Below are positions 54,428-64,000 of a stretch of 64,000 bases of DNA, in pieces. Below the pieces are notes generated by a model. It did not search any database. It was not told where the DNA came from and was given only the letters and a program-made list of their open reading frames with translations. The stretch spans positions 434,001 to 498,000 of the forward strand of contig NZ_JACSMR010000001.1 of NCBI RefSeq assembly GCF_018618755.1, given 5' to 3'. A program made the translations under genes and the position numbers. Each line of letters begins with the position of its first letter. Position 1 is the first letter of the stretch. The stretch is from Exiguobacterium sp. s193. GTDB lineage: Bacteria > Bacillota > Bacilli > Exiguobacteriales > Exiguobacteriaceae.

Positions 54428-54457
54428 TAAAAAAACCCCCCTGATTTACAGGAGAGT
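54428..54457 (-). terminator. Intrinsic terminator of ssrA
   Basis: On the minus strand CTCCTG-TAAAT-CAGGGGGG forms a short GC-rich stem followed by TTTTTTTATG, about 35 bases past the tmRNA 3' end. Confidence 0.82.
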
Positions 54458-54489
54458 TTAATCTTCGAAATCCTTAAGATTTCAGGGTA

Positions 54490-54845
54490 TGGAGACGGTG
54501 GGAGTCGAACCCACGTCCGAAGGCATCGTATACTTAAGCTTCTACGTGTGTAGTCAATTTATTGGGATCTCGTCGTCAGGCTGCCAATTGACAGGCGTCC
54601 GTCCGACCAGTCTGATTCCATCTCTTCTCTTTCCCTCCAGACGGAAGGGTCCAAGCGTAGCCTGTTTAAAGTGAGACCCTAGAAATCAGCCGACCAGGCG
54701 ACGGCTGCTAGGATCCGTAGCTGCTATTAAGCTGCTGCGAGTTGTGTGTTAGTTTTGCCAGTTATGGCTGATGCGTTTTAACGAGGCCGACCCCTCGACA
54801 CGCCACAGAAGACCGAACTACCCCCGTCGAATCCGTAACGTCCCC
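54490..54845 (-). ncRNA. ssrA: Transfer-messenger RNA (tmRNA, ssrA)
   Basis: A 356-nt tmRNA that rescues stalled ribosomes. The 5' end GGGGACGTTACGGATTCGAC pairs with the 3' end CGTCTCC before the encoded CCA (54492-54490), forming the tRNA-like acceptor stem; GGGTTCGACTCCC is the T arm. The tag frame is at 54759-54727 and encodes GKTNTQLAAA after the charged alanine. SmpB, its protein partner, is encoded immediately upstream. Its 3' end borders the AT-rich island. Confidence 0.97.
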
Positions 54846-54878
54846 AAGATATAAAATTGGGGCTTTCCGAATACTATT

Positions 54879-54907
54879 ATAATAGCAGAAAAGTGTTACG
54901 GGTTCAA
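54879..54907 (-). promoter_or_regulatory. Predicted promoter of ssrA
   Basis: TTGAAC (54907-54902), 17 bases and TATTAT (54884-54879) on the minus strand; the -35 box overlaps the smpB stop codon. A CCCCAA/TTGGGG hairpin spans the mature tmRNA 5' end. Confidence 0.7.
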
Positions 54908-55374
54908 TACTTTTGCTTGTCGCGTAATGCACGGTCGATATCGCGCTTCGCATCCTTCTTCTTCAGATCGTCGCGTTTGTCGAATTTTTTCTTCCCGCGA
55001 CCGAGTCCGATCAGACATTTCGCGTAACCGTTTTTGATGTAGACCTTCAGCGGGACGATCGTGTAGCCGTCACGTGAGACCGATCCCATCAAGGTTGCGA
55101 TCTGTTTTTTGTGCAGCAACAGTTTTCGTGGACGGAGCTGTTCGTGGTTGTACCGGTTCCCTTGTTCGAAGTGGGCGATGTTCGAGTTCCAGAGAATCGC
55201 TTCTCCGCCGTCGAACCGGACGAACGCGTCGCCGATACTGATTTTTCCTTTCCGGACCGATTTGATTTCGGTTCCCGTCAAGACGAGACCCGCTTCGATC
55301 GTATCTTCAATCGCATAATCAAACGACGCCCGTTTGTTGTTGGCTAATACTTTTGAACTTGTCCCTTTTGGCAT
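54904..55374 (-). CDS. smpB: SsrA-binding protein SmpB
   Basis: A 156-residue RNA-binding protein that carries tmRNA to stalled ribosomes. The OB-fold blocks [29 protein letters not shown] and the C-terminal [23 protein letters not shown] tail, which enters the mRNA channel, are complete. Encoded just before ssrA and 32 bases after rnr, the common Bacillales order. Confidence 0.96.
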   Translation of the reverse strand: MPKGTSSKVLANNKRASFDYAIEDTIEAGLVLTGTEIKSVRKGKISIGDAFVRFDGGEAILWNSNIAHFEQGNRYNHEQLRPRKLLLHKKQIATLMGSVSRDGYTIVPLKVYIKNGYAKCLIGLGRGKKKFDKRDDLKKKDAKRDIDRALRDKQKY

Positions 55375-55406
55375 CTCTCTTCCACCACATTTCTAAACAG
55401 AAGCGC

Positions 55407-57764
55407 TTATTTGCGCTTCCGTTTTTTATTCGAGACCGCTTTATGGAACGGCGGTTTATCCTTCTTGTCTTTCCCGGCGAAGCCTTTCCCTTTTGACTGT
55501 TCGTTCGGTTTCCCTGGACGTTTCGACTTGCCGCGACGGTCGTCTTTCTTATCGTCGCGTTTTTGTCCCGGACGGCCGCCGCTTGAACGGATCGTCTTCG
55601 ACTCAAACCGTTTTTTCTGTTGGCGTTCCGGCATGCCGACGACTGCGAAGTCGATCGTTTTTTCATCAATGTTGACACCGGTGACTTTAATTTCAACGAC
55701 GTCGCCGATCCGGAACTGTTGTTTCGTCCGTTCGCCGATCAACTGGTAGTTCGCTTCATCATACCGGTAGAAGTCATCCGTCATCGCTTGGATGTGGACG
55801 AGTCCTTCAATCGTGTTCGGTAACTCAACGAACATACCGAAGTTCGTCACGCCACTGACAACCCCTTCAAACGTATCGCCGATGTGTTGCTCCATGTACT
55901 CGGCTTTTTTCAGGGCGTTCGTTTCGCGTTCGGCGTCAACGGCACGGCGTTCACGTTTTGAGGCGTGATCGGCGATTTCCGGCAAAATGGCAGAATAACG
56001 GTCTTGTGTCTTTTGCGATTTATCATTAAAGATGATGTACTCGCGCAAGAGACGGTGGACCATCAAGTCGGGATACCGGCGGATCGGTGACGTGAAGTGC
56101 GTGTAGAAATCGGTCGACAGACCAAAGTGACCGATCGGCTCGACGTCATATTTCGCTTGTTGGAGCGACCGTAACATGACCGTACTGACGACGGCTTCTT
56201 CCGGCTCGCCTTCGACGGCGTTCAGAATCGTCTGCAACGTCTTCGGTGCGACCGACTCGCCTTTACGTTCAACGTTGATGCCGAAGTTGGCGATGAACTT
56301 GAAGAACGTATCGAGACGTTCTGCTTTCGGCTCATCGTGAATCCGGTACATGAACGGCAATTTTTGGTGCTGGACGTGCTCGGCGACTGTTTCGTTCGCT
56401 GCGAGCATGAACTCTTCAATCAACTTCTCAGCGACTGACCGTTCGCGGAGGATGATCTCGCTTGTCTTGCCTTCTTCATTGACGAGGACTTTTGCTTCCG
56501 GGAAGTCGAAGTTGATCGCCCCACGGCGCGAGCGGCGTTCGCGGAGGATCGCTGCCAGTTCCGCCATCTGATCGAAGTTATCGACGAGATCGTGATATTT
56601 CGCGATCACTTCTTCGTCTTCGCGTTCGATGATTTTCCGGACATCGGTATACGTCATCCGTTCCGTCGTCTTGATGACACTCTGTAAAATCTCCTGGTTG
56701 ACGACAGCACCGTTCTGGTCGATTTCCATGATACAGCTCAGCGTCAACCGGTCGACGTGCGGGTTGAGTGAACAAATCCCGTTCGACAGACGGTGCGGAA
56801 TCATCGGAATGACGCGGTCGACGAGATAGACACTCGTTCCGCGTTCGCGCGCTTCTTCGTCGAGCGGTGAATCTTCCTTGACGTAATGCGAGACGTCGGC
56901 GATGTGAACACCGAGCTCGTAGTTGCCGTTCGCAAGTCTTTTGACGTGAACGGCATCATCCAAGTCCTTCGCGTCAGCGCCGTCAATCGTCACTGTGACT
57001 TCGTTCCGTAAGTCAACCCGACCGACAAGGTCCTTCTCGTCGATTTGATCCGGAATGTCATTTGCTTCGGCAATCGCTGCGTCCGAGAAGTCGACGTTGA
57101 TGCCGTGCTTATGAACGATCGATAAGATATCGACACCTGGGTCATTTTTATGACCGATGATTTGTAAGACTTTTGCGGTCCCGGCGTAACGACCGTCCGG
57201 GTACTTTGTGATCTGGGCGAGGACTTTATGTCCGTCGACGGCACCGAGCGTATCTTCGTCCGCGACGACCGGTAAGAACGTCAGCTTCGAGTCATCCGGT
57301 TCGATGTAGGCGATCGATTCAATCCGTCCTTTAGGACTGACGAACGTCCCGACGAAATCAGCCGGTCCGCGTGAAAGAATCTTCAGCAGCTTGCCTTCGC
57401 GGCGGTCGCCGCCGTTTGATTCAGCAAAGACTTTGACGAGGACACGGTCGCCGTTATAGACGTTGCCGAGTTCCGGCGCCGGCAGGAAGATATCGCCTGC
57501 TGAACCGTCCTCCGGTGAAACGAATCCGAATCCGCGTTGATGGACGGAGATTTTCCCGGCGACTTGCCCGATTTGCGCGAGCGTGCCGTATTTGTTCGAG
57601 CGGGTCCGGGCGACGAGGGCCTCTTCTTCGAGTGCGTTCAACGTCCGAATCAATTCTTTGAATTCTGTTGTATCCGATAGTTCTAGTTTTTTTGTTAATT
57701 GATCAATCGACAGCGGACGTTCTTCCGCCGTGATGACCTCGAGTATTCGTTCACGTAATTCCAA
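55407..57764 (-). CDS. rnr: Ribonuclease R
   Basis: A 785-residue 3'-5' exoribonuclease of the RNB family that degrades structured RNA, including mRNA released by trans-translation. Domains in order: winged helix (1-70), cold-shock domains (about 80-230), the RNB catalytic core with TIDGADAKDLDDAVHV near 260-275, an S1 domain (about 640-720) and a Lys/Arg/Gly-rich tail from 725. The start is TTG 57764 after GGAGGTG. Located between est and smpB. Confidence 0.95.
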   Translation of the reverse strand: MELRERILEVITAEERPLSIDQLTKKLELSDTTEFKELIRTLNALEEEALVARTRSNKYGTLAQIGQVAGKISVHQRGFGFVSPEDGSAGDIFLPAPELGNVYNGDRVLVKVFAESNGGDRREGKLLKILSRGPADFVGTFVSPKGRIESIAYIEPDDSKLTFLPVVADEDTLGAVDGHKVLAQITKYPDGRYAGTAKVLQIIGHKNDPGVDILSIVHKHGINVDFSDAAIAEANDIPDQIDEKDLVGRVDLRNEVTVTIDGADAKDLDDAVHVKRLANGNYELGVHIADVSHYVKEDSPLDEEARERGTSVYLVDRVIPMIPHRLSNGICSLNPHVDRLTLSCIMEIDQNGAVVNQEILQSVIKTTERMTYTDVRKIIEREDEEVIAKYHDLVDNFDQMAELAAILRERRSRRGAINFDFPEAKVLVNEEGKTSEIILRERSVAEKLIEEFMLAANETVAEHVQHQKLPFMYRIHDEPKAERLDTFFKFIANFGINVERKGESVAPKTLQTILNAVEGEPEEAVVSTVMLRSLQQAKYDVEPIGHFGLSTDFYTHFTSPIRRYPDLMVHRLLREYIIFNDKSQKTQDRYSAILPEIADHASKRERRAVDAERETNALKKAEYMEQHIGDTFEGVVSGVTNFGMFVELPNTIEGLVHIQAMTDDFYRYDEANYQLIGERTKQQFRIGDVVEIKVTGVNIDEKTIDFAVVGMPERQQKKRFESKTIRSSGGRPGQKRDDKKDDRRGKSKRPGKPNEQSKGKGFAGKDKKDKPPFHKAVSNKKRKRK

Positions 57765-57778
57765 CGTGACACCTCCAG

Positions 57779-58519
57779 TTAATTGCTCCAGTTCAACGAT
57801 TCTAAAAAGTCATGAATGTCCGCGTGGAGCTTATCTTTTTCTTTGTCGAGCGTAATGACATGACCTGAGTTCTCATACCAGATCAGCTCTTTTTGGAAGG
57901 CACTGACACCATCATGGATGATGTTGGCCGAGTCCGTATTGATCATATGATCATTGCGGGCCTGGATGACGAGTGTCGGCGCATAGACATCTTCGAGCGA
58001 ATCGCGTGTATCTTTCAGCAACGCTTGTAAATCTTTTAAGGTCGGCATTGGTTCGAACGCTGCCATTTCTTGTTCGATTTGTTCCGGTGACTTTCCTTCC
58101 CGCTTCTTAAATTCGATAGCGTACTCGGTAACGCCTGCATACATGACGTCTTCACTTTTAATATAGGCGGGTGCGCACATCGGAATGACCGCTTTGACGG
58201 GACGGTTCATCGACAGTTTCAGTGACATGACGCCACCAAGCGATAATCCGCAAACGGCGATTTCGTCGTACCCTTTCGCGACGAGCTCTTCGTACCCGCC
58301 GAGGACGTCCTGCCACCAGTCGGCTGGCCCAGTCTTCGTCAGCTCTTCGGGTGGGGCAGCGTGCCCTTTATATTGTGGGGCGAGTGATGTATAGCCGTGT
58401 TTTTGCAGGTAACGTCCAAGGATCCGGACATCGGCACTCGATCCCGTGAAGCCGTGTAACAGTAAGACGGCCCGTTTGCCGGCTTCAAAAAAGAATGGTT
58501 TTGGTAATGTAATTTTCAT
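57779..58519 (-). CDS. est: Carboxylesterase (Est30/YvaK family)
   Basis: A 246-residue alpha/beta hydrolase. The oxyanion-hole region is [12 protein letters not shown] near residue 20-31, the nucleophile serine is in CGLSLGG near 94, and the acid-base pair lies in [10 protein letters not shown] near 190-199 and the NSGHVI histidine near 222. The gene occupies the conserved place between secG and rnr in Bacillales. Confidence 0.92.
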   Translation of the reverse strand: MKITLPKPFFFEAGKRAVLLLHGFTGSSADVRILGRYLQKHGYTSLAPQYKGHAAPPEELTKTGPADWWQDVLGGYEELVAKGYDEIAVCGLSLGGVMSLKLSMNRPVKAVIPMCAPAYIKSEDVMYAGVTEYAIEFKKREGKSPEQIEQEMAAFEPMPTLKDLQALLKDTRDSLEDVYAPTLVIQARNDHMINTDSANIIHDGVSAFQKELIWYENSGHVITLDKEKDKLHADIHDFLESLNWSN

Positions 58520-58576
58520 AAAATGATTCCCCCTCTAACTCTATACCCCAAAATGAAAATTTAGAAATCGAGAAAA

Positions 58577-58614
58577 CAAGAAAAAACGACAGCGCAAACG
58601 TACGGCTGTCGTTT
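58577..58614 (-). terminator. Intrinsic terminator of secG
   Basis: AAACGACAGC (58584-58593) pairs perfectly with GCTGTCGTTT (58605-58614); on the minus strand TTTTTTCTTG follows. Confidence 0.85.
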
Positions 58615-58620
58615 CAATAC

Positions 58621-58854
58621 TCACTTATAAAAAGCGACGAGTAACGCCAAAATAAAGAATAATGCTCCTAAAACAGATGCCACACGATTCAGGACCGCAT
58701 CCAAGCCACGAGCTTTTTGGCGACCAAATAATTGTTCTGCCCCACCAGTTAATGCTCCGAGTCCAGCCGTACGGCCTGACATCAAGAGAACGACGATGAT
58801 GAGAAGAACGGAAACGACGATGAGGCCGACAAGAGCCACGTTATGAATGATCAT
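58621..58854 (-). CDS. secG: Preprotein translocase subunit SecG
   Basis: A 77-residue membrane protein with two helices (about 5-27 and 52-75) joined by the conserved GRTAGLGALTGGAEQLFG loop. It assists SecYE protein export. Start 58854 is set by GGAGG; the longer frame to 58917 has no ribosome site. Confidence 0.94.
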   Translation of the reverse strand: MIIHNVALVGLIVVSVLLIIVVLLMSGRTAGLGALTGGAEQLFGRQKARGLDAVLNRVASVLGALFFILALLVAFYK

Positions 58855-58946
58855 CGATGATCCTCCTTCAATAATATACGCTTCTTTCATTATAGAGAAA
58901 AACAGGTACGGGAACAAGGAATAGATTTAACGGATTCCAGTTCCTG

Positions 58947-58992
58947 CAAAAAAACATCAGTCGCTCAAGGATTGCTCCAGTGCGACTGATGA
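58947..58992 (-). terminator. Terminator of the ribose operon
   Basis: ATCATCAGTCGCACTGGAGC pairs with the run GCTCAAGGA...GCGACTGAT and is followed on the minus strand by GTTTTTTTG. It lies nine bases past the rbsB stop. Confidence 0.85.
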
Positions 58993-59000
58993 TAGAAGAC

Positions 59001-59915
59001 TTATTGTTTGATGAGATCGAGTTCAACTGGAATGTTCTTTTCGACGTCTTCCCCTTTAAGGTGTTTGATCGCCGTATCGATGCCCATCTTCCCGATTTCT
59101 GTTGGTTTTTGCGCGACTGTTCCTGCCATCTTGCCATCTTTGACGGCTTTGACAGCATCGTCCGTCGCGTCAAATCCGATGACTTTGACGTCTTCCATGC
59201 CGGCTGCTTTCAATGCTTCGGCAGCACCGAGTGCCATTTCGTCATTATGTGCGAAGACCGCTTTGATGTCTTTGTTGTTTTGAAGAATGTTTTCCATGAC
59301 AGACAGACCTTTTGCCCGGTCGAAGTTGGCTGATTGTTTTGCAACGACGTCCAGTTTCCCGTCAACTGCCGCGTGGAAACCTTCGCCGCGGTCACGAGTT
59401 GCTGAAGCACCTGGAATCCCTTCAAGTTCAACCACTTTTGCTTTGTCGCCAACGAGTTCGATCATGTATTCACCCGCTTGTTTTCCACCTGCGACGTTAT
59501 CCGACGCGATGTGGGCGATGACGTCACCGGCTTCAGCGTTCCGGTCGACTGTGATGACTGGAATATCGGCATCGTTTGCTGTTTGGACTGCCGCACCGAC
59601 TGCTGCTGAATCCGTTGGGTTGATCAAGATGAGATCCACTTTCTTTTGAATCATGTCTTCGATGTCGCTTGCTTGTTTTGCCGCATCATCTTGTGCATCG
59701 GCAACTTGCAGTGTTGCCCCTTGTGCTTTTGCTTCTTTTTCGGCGCCGTCTTTAAGCGAAACAAAGAACGGGTTGTTCAGTGTCGAGATCGAGAGACCAA
59801 TCTTAAAGTCCTTTGTCTTCTTCTCTTTTTCTGTGTCGCTGCCTGGCTGCTCTGTCGAACAAGCGGCTGCGAACACCATCAATGCCATCATGACGAGTGC
59901 GAGTAGTTTTTTCAT
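59001..59915 (-). CDS. rbsB: Ribose ABC transporter substrate-binding protein RbsB
   Basis: A 304-residue periplasmic-binding-like lipoprotein. The signal peptide ends in the lipobox AAAC (Cys at residue 19). FKIGLSISTLNNPFFVSLKDGAEKEAK and TVDRNAEAGDVIAHIASDNV are RbsB sugar-binding blocks. Last gene of rbsRKDACB. Confidence 0.94.
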   Translation of the reverse strand: MKKLLALVMMALMVFAAACSTEQPGSDTEKEKKTKDFKIGLSISTLNNPFFVSLKDGAEKEAKAQGATLQVADAQDDAAKQASDIEDMIQKKVDLILINPTDSAAVGAAVQTANDADIPVITVDRNAEAGDVIAHIASDNVAGGKQAGEYMIELVGDKAKVVELEGIPGASATRDRGEGFHAAVDGKLDVVAKQSANFDRAKGLSVMENILQNNKDIKAVFAHNDEMALGAAEALKAAGMEDVKVIGFDATDDAVKAVKDGKMAGTVAQKPTEIGKMGIDTAIKHLKGEDVEKNIPVELDLIKQ

Positions 59916-59942
59916 ATCAATATCCTCCTTTTGGATGGTAAA

Positions 59943-60911
59943 TCACGTAGTTTGTTTCCGGTCCGCGAGTACCGCGAACAGGATGACGAGTCCTTTGACG
60001 ACAAGTTGGAAGAACGATGACACACCGAGTAAGTTCAAGCCATTGTTGAGTGTCCCGATGATCAAGGCCCCGATTAATGTTCCGACAATCCAGCCGCGGC
60101 CACCTGAAAGACTTGTCCCACCGAGGACGACAGCCGCGATCGCGTCGAGCTCATACGATGTTCCTGCCGTCGGTTGCGCCGAGTTGAGGCGTGACGTCAA
60201 GATGATGCCGGCGAGTGCTGCCATCAAGCCGGATAAGGCGTAAATCATGATTTTGACTTTGTTGACTTGAATCCCCATCAATTTTGCTGCTTCTTCATTA
60301 CCACCAATAGCATATGTGTAACGCCCGAACGTCGTTTTCTTCAAGATGAAGTACAGGACCGCGAAGGCGATTAACATCGTCACGACCGGTACAGGGAAGA
60401 TCCAGAAGTAACCCCGACCGAATAATTCGAACCAACCCCCTTGACCGAGACCGGTAATCGGTTTCCCGTCCGTATAGACGAGCGTCAAGCCACGGAAAAT
60501 CGTCATCGTCGCGAGTGTCGCGATGAACGGTGCGACTTTCCCGAGTGAGATGACCATGCCGTTTAACGCACCCATGATGGCGCCGACAATCAGTCCGGCA
60601 AGCACGGCGAGAAGTGCGGACGTCCCGTCCGTCATCAGTCCGGCGACGAACGCCGACGACAAGGCGAGAATCGAACCGACCGATAAATCAATCCCGCCCG
60701 TCAAGATGACGAACGTCATGCCGAAGGCGATCAAGGCGTTGATCGACACTTGGCGTAAAATGTTGAATAAGTTATTGAGTGTTAAAAAGTCCGGTTCCAT
60801 AATCGATACGACAAGCACGATTGCGAACAGTCCGGCGAGCGGACCGAGCTTCTGCCCGATTCCGAGCCGACGTGGTTTCTTTTCCGTCAGTTTCCCTTGC
60901 ATCAATTCCAT
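59943..60911 (-). CDS. rbsC: Ribose ABC transporter permease RbsC
   Basis: A 322-residue membrane permease with eight to ten helices and the family block LTGGIDLSVGSILALSSA near residue 75 and AVVLGGTSLSGGRGWIVGTLIGALIIG near 260. Start 60911 (MELMQGK) follows AGGAGGA. It lies one base downstream of the rbsA stop. Confidence 0.94.
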   Translation of the reverse strand: MELMQGKLTEKKPRRLGIGQKLGPLAGLFAIVLVVSIMEPDFLTLNNLFNILRQVSINALIAFGMTFVILTGGIDLSVGSILALSSAFVAGLMTDGTSALLAVLAGLIVGAIMGALNGMVISLGKVAPFIATLATMTIFRGLTLVYTDGKPITGLGQGGWFELFGRGYFWIFPVPVVTMLIAFAVLYFILKKTTFGRYTYAIGGNEEAAKLMGIQVNKVKIMIYALSGLMAALAGIILTSRLNSAQPTAGTSYELDAIAAVVLGGTSLSGGRGWIVGTLIGALIIGTLNNGLNLLGVSSFFQLVVKGLVILFAVLADRKQTT

Positions 60912-60912
60912 G

Positions 60913-62391
60913 TCATTGTCCTCCTGTCGCAAGTGTCATGATACTTTCTTGCGTCGCCTCTTGTTGTTCGAGCATACCGCTCACTTGCCCTTCCCGCATC
61001 ACGTAAACGCGGTCACTCATCCCAAGAATCTCTGGGAGGTCGGAACTGATCATGATGATCGCGACACCAGACGCGGCGAGCTCATTCATGATCAGGTAAA
61101 TTTCTTTTTTCGCCCCGACGTCGACACCGCGTGTCGGCTCGTCGAGGATCAAGACATCCGGTTTCGTCCCGAGCCACTTCGCGAGGACAACCTTTTGCTG
61201 ATTTCCGCCGGAGAGCGACTTCGCCGGTTGATCCATCGAACTGTGTCGGACGGACAACGACTTGAGATAGCCTTCCGCGAACTCGCGCTCCGATTGATTG
61301 GAGATGACACCTGACTTCGCTAACGAACGGATCGTCGGTAAGGAGATGTTCTCCCGGAGTGAGAAGTCGAGGAACAAGCCCTCGCCTTTTCGGTCTTCCG
61401 TCAAGAAACCAAGTCCTTGTTTGATTGCATCGTGCGGTGATTTGATGTTGATGACGTTGCCGTTTAAGCGGATTGTTCCCGCCTTCAGGCGATCGACACC
61501 GAACAGACCACGCATGACTTCCGTCCGTCCCGCTCCCATCAAACCGGAGAAGCCGACGATTTCACCGGCACGGACGGAGAAGGAGACGTCTTCAAACCGT
61601 TTCCCGGTCGCTCCCGTCACTTCTAAGACGGTGTCACCGTGTGTGACTTGACGTTCCGGATACCGTTCACCCATTTCGCGTCCGACCATTTCCCGAACGA
61701 TTTGTTCAAATGATGTGTCGGCGATGCGGTGGGTCGAGACGGAGACACCGTCCCGCAAGACCGTGATCCGGTCACACAGTTCGAAGATTTCTTCCATCCG
61801 GTGCGAGATGTAGACGATTGAGACGCCTTGCGCCCGTAACGCCGTCGCGACACTGAACAAGGCGCGGATTTCACGTTCCGTCAAGGCGGCCGTCGGTTCA
61901 TCCATGATGATGACTTTTGCATCAGTCATCAGTGCTTTTGCAATCTCAATCATCTGTTGTTGCCCGACCGATAACGTCCGGGCGAGCTGATTGACATCCA
62001 TGAAGACATTCAGTTCCGCCAGTTCCCGTTCGGCGAGCCGTTTCATGTCCGCTTGCTTGAGGATGCCGAAGCGGGATTTCAGCTCCCGACCGAGAAACAG
62101 ATTTTCCGTGACCGTTAAGTCCGGCAAGATATTCAGTTCCTGGTGGATGAAGGCAATCCCCGCTTCTTCCGCCAGTTTTGGATTTTTATAATGCTGTTCG
62201 ACACCGTCGACTCGAATCGTTCCTTCGTCCGCTTTATGGACACCTGTCAAGATCTTCATCAGCGTTGACTTACCGGCTCCATTTTCCCCCATCAGGGCAT
62301 GAATCTCACCTGTCGCAAGTTCGAAGTCGACACCCTTTAAGACGGGCACGGGACCAAACGCTTTTGTGATTCCTGTCATCTCAATTTGCAT
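60913..62391 (-). CDS. rbsA: Ribose ABC transporter ATPase RbsA
   Basis: A 492-residue protein with two fused ABC domains. The first has [12 protein letters not shown] near residue 36 and LSVGQQQM near 139; the second has the degenerate P-loop [13 protein letters not shown] near 283 and LSGGNQQKV near 393. This is normal for sugar importers of the RbsA/MglA class. Confidence 0.95.
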   Translation of the reverse strand: MQIEMTGITKAFGPVPVLKGVDFELATGEIHALMGENGAGKSTLMKILTGVHKADEGTIRVDGVEQHYKNPKLAEEAGIAFIHQELNILPDLTVTENLFLGRELKSRFGILKQADMKRLAERELAELNVFMDVNQLARTLSVGQQQMIEIAKALMTDAKVIIMDEPTAALTEREIRALFSVATALRAQGVSIVYISHRMEEIFELCDRITVLRDGVSVSTHRIADTSFEQIVREMVGREMGERYPERQVTHGDTVLEVTGATGKRFEDVSFSVRAGEIVGFSGLMGAGRTEVMRGLFGVDRLKAGTIRLNGNVINIKSPHDAIKQGLGFLTEDRKGEGLFLDFSLRENISLPTIRSLAKSGVISNQSEREFAEGYLKSLSVRHSSMDQPAKSLSGGNQQKVVLAKWLGTKPDVLILDEPTRGVDVGAKKEIYLIMNELAASGVAIIMISSDLPEILGMSDRVYVMREGQVSGMLEQQEATQESIMTLATGGQ

Positions 62392-62403
62392 CGTGCTTCC
62401 CCC

Positions 62404-62793
62404 TTAAAAAATGACGCCGGCGTGTAAAATTACATTGGCGTAAGGTGTCGCTTCCCCTGTCCGGATGATGACTTTCGCCTGCTTCGTTAGCTCTTTGAAC
62501 GCTTCATGCGAGACATAGTCCTGCGGCACAGCGAGTTTCGTGACGGCTTCGAGTGCAACCGGATTGGCGTCTTTGATTTCTGACGCCAGCGTCACCTGTT
62601 CGACCGCCATATCGTCCGCGACGACGCGCAAAACGTCGACGAACGACGGTGTCCCGAGTTCAAGTGCCAAATCAATCCGCTCTACACCTGCCGGAATCGG
62701 CAGACCGCAGTCAGCGATGACAATCATATCGGTATGACCGAGATCGGTTAGGACTTTACTGATATGACTGTTCAGAATCCCGTGTCGTTTCAT
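62404..62793 (-). CDS. rbsD: D-ribose pyranase RbsD
   Basis: A 129-residue mutarotase that interconverts ribose pyranose and furanose forms before phosphorylation. [22 protein letters not shown] with the catalytic histidine near residue 20 and [15 protein letters not shown] at the C-terminus are diagnostic. It overlaps the rbsK stop by four bases. Confidence 0.95.
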   Translation of the reverse strand: MKRHGILNSHISKVLTDLGHTDMIVIADCGLPIPAGVERIDLALELGTPSFVDVLRVVADDMAVEQVTLASEIKDANPVALEAVTKLAVPQDYVSHEAFKELTKQAKVIIRTGEATPYANVILHAGVIF

Positions 62794-63668
62794 ACTTCAA
62801 CCTCCATTTGTTCACGTGTCGGCATGCCGCCTTGAGCACCAAGCGCCCGGACGGACATACCGGCTGCCTTGTTCGCAAAGCGAATCGCTTCCATCAATGA
62901 CTTTCCTTCCGTCAACGCGACAGCGAGTGCCCCGTTGAACGTATCACCGGCCCCTGTCGTATCAACGACGTCCGTCTTAATCGCCGGGACCGTCACAATC
63001 GCTTCGCCGTCATAAAAACGGGCGCCCCGGCTGCCTTCTGTCACGATCAATTTATTCGGATACTGCATCAACCAATGCTCAAGCGGTTGCTGTTGTCCGA
63101 AAATCAAGCCGCATTCATGTTCGTTTGGTGTCAGGTATGTCACGTTTGCGAGCAACTCGTCGTCCAGGACGATGGCTGGCGCCGGATTCAAGACGACGGG
63201 AATGCCGTGCTCTTTTCCGTAACGCGCCACCTGTTTGACGGTTTGAAGCGGAATTTCGAGCTGTAACAAAATCATGTCCGTCTGACCGAGCAAGCTGTCG
63301 AGCTGGCTCTCGTCATAGACGACGGCGAGGTTCGCCGACTGGACGACAACAATCGAGTTGTCGCCTTCCGCGAGCGTAATGTGCGCCGTTCCCGTCCGTT
63401 CGTTCGTTATCGTCTGGAGGTGCGTCGTACCGACGTGTTCTGCTTCGAAGTTTTGTCGAATCGCTGTCCCGCTCGCATCGTCACCGATGCAACCGACCAT
63501 CTCGACGTTGCCACCGAGCCGGGCGACGGCGACCGCTTGATTCGCTCCTTTACCTCCCGGGACGGTATGGAAGGCGGAGCCGATAACCGTTTCACCGGCT
63601 GACGGACGACGATCGCTTTCAACGACCAAGTCCATCGAGATACTACCTACTACACTGATTTGTTTCAT
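62790..63668 (-). CDS. rbsK: Ribokinase RbsK
   Basis: A 292-residue PfkB-family kinase phosphorylating ribose at O5. [16 protein letters not shown] near residue 38 is the sugar lid region and [17 protein letters not shown] near 238 holds the catalytic aspartate and anion hole. Its start overlaps the rbsR stop (ATGA). Confidence 0.95.
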   Translation of the reverse strand: MKQISVVGSISMDLVVESDRRPSAGETVIGSAFHTVPGGKGANQAVAVARLGGNVEMVGCIGDDASGTAIRQNFEAEHVGTTHLQTITNERTGTAHITLAEGDNSIVVVQSANLAVVYDESQLDSLLGQTDMILLQLEIPLQTVKQVARYGKEHGIPVVLNPAPAIVLDDELLANVTYLTPNEHECGLIFGQQQPLEHWLMQYPNKLIVTEGSRGARFYDGEAIVTVPAIKTDVVDTTGAGDTFNGALAVALTEGKSLMEAIRFANKAAGMSVRALGAQGGMPTREQMEVEV

Positions 63669-64000
63669 ATCTGTTCATCCTTCCGCTTCGTCGTTTCCCG
63701 TTCGATGACCTCGACCATCAGTTCATGATGGACGGCAGCGATCGTCGCCCCTTCAATCCGTTGAATCAACAACTTCGCTGCGAGTTCCCCCATCTGATAG
63801 ATTGGCTGGGCAATCGTCGTCAGTGGTGGTGAAATCATTTGTCCGAGCTCAATTCCGTCATACCCAATGACCTGCAGTTGCCCGGGAATCGCAATCCCGC
63901 GTCCTGTTGCGACTTGAATCGTCGCTGCTGCAATGACATCGTTCGCCGCAAAAATCCCGTTACAGGTATAGTGGTCGAATAAGTAGTTTGCTGCGTCGAG
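63665..64000 (-). CDS. rbsR: Ribose operon repressor RbsR, C-terminal part (cut by window end)
   Basis: An open frame of 111 codons runs in from the window end and stops at 63665. It reads like the ligand-binding C-terminus of a LacI-family regulator: NGIFAANDVIAAATIQVA, LQVIGYDGIELGQMISPPLTTIAQP and MGELAAKLLIQRIEG. Position upstream of rbsK in rbsRKDACB makes it the ribose repressor. The DNA-binding half lies outside the window. Confidence 0.9.
   Translation of the reverse strand, partial: LDAANYLFDHYTCNGIFAANDVIAAATIQVATGRGIAIPGQLQVIGYDGIELGQMISPPLTTIAQPIYQMGELAAKLLIQRIEGATIAAVHHELMVEVIERETTKRKDEQI

Overview
The window is a stretch of a Bacillales chromosome, most likely an Exiguobacterium species. 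This rests on recognised proteins and on synteny: the yuzB-yutJ-yuzD-nfu-yutF-yutE-yutD-lipA-yunD-yunF block, sufCDSUB, metNPQ, gcvH-yusI and the fad cluster also group in the Bacillus subtilis yut/yun/yur/yus region. FMN and SAM-I riboswitches, HisZ-dependent histidine synthesis and an ssrA tag ending in LAAA fit the same assignment. The genus is an inference. No rRNA, tRNA or CRISPR array was seen; the one classical RNA gene is tmRNA.

Layout. 1-10.4 kb: riboflavin uptake (FMN riboswitch plus ribU), Fe-S and redox helpers (yuzB, yutJ, yuzD, nfu), phosphatases, glpX, a general stress protein, lipA, and yunD/yunF relatives. 11.6-16.8 kb: complete SUF Fe-S assembly operon. 17-24.7 kb: an MFS transporter, then sulfur and methionine metabolism: SAM-riboswitch-controlled metNPQ and the SAM-recycling operon yrrT-luxS-mccA-mccB. 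25.2-32.5 kb: gcvH and relatives, then the fatty-acid beta-oxidation operon fadN-fadA-fadE with FadR-like operators. 33-35 kb: an AT-rich patch with a decayed small membrane gene, an orphan ORF and repeat debris. 36-38.4 kb: proline dehydrogenase and two membrane proteins. 38.5-46.3 kb: compact histidine operon hisZ-G-D-C-B-H-A-F-I-E with a divergent histidinol-phosphatase, so the whole pathway except shared steps is here. 47.3-49.1 kb: hxlBA plus divergent hxlR (formaldehyde fixation and detoxification by the ribulose monophosphate route). 49.7-54.3 kb: a strongly AT-rich two-gene McrBC-like island. 54.5-58.9 kb: ssrA-smpB-rnr-est-secG, the trans-translation and RNA quality-control cluster. 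59-64 kb: ribose operon rbsRKDACB, with rbsR cut by the window end.

Three things deserve attention. First, the two-gene island beside the 3' end of ssrA encodes an McrB-type AAA+ ATPase and a DUF2357/PD-(D/E)XK nuclease with a cysteine-rich tail and no methyltransferase, which looks like a compact defence system. Second, a family of small non-autonomous elements with TGTAGACAAA inverted ends occurs in two places as an exact sandwich: terminator hairpin, element, second copy of the same hairpin. This suggests insertion at transcription terminators with duplication of the whole hairpin. Third, a roughly 310-nt transcription unit with a strong promoter and terminator, but no recognised RNA family, lies upstream of the SAM-recycling operon.
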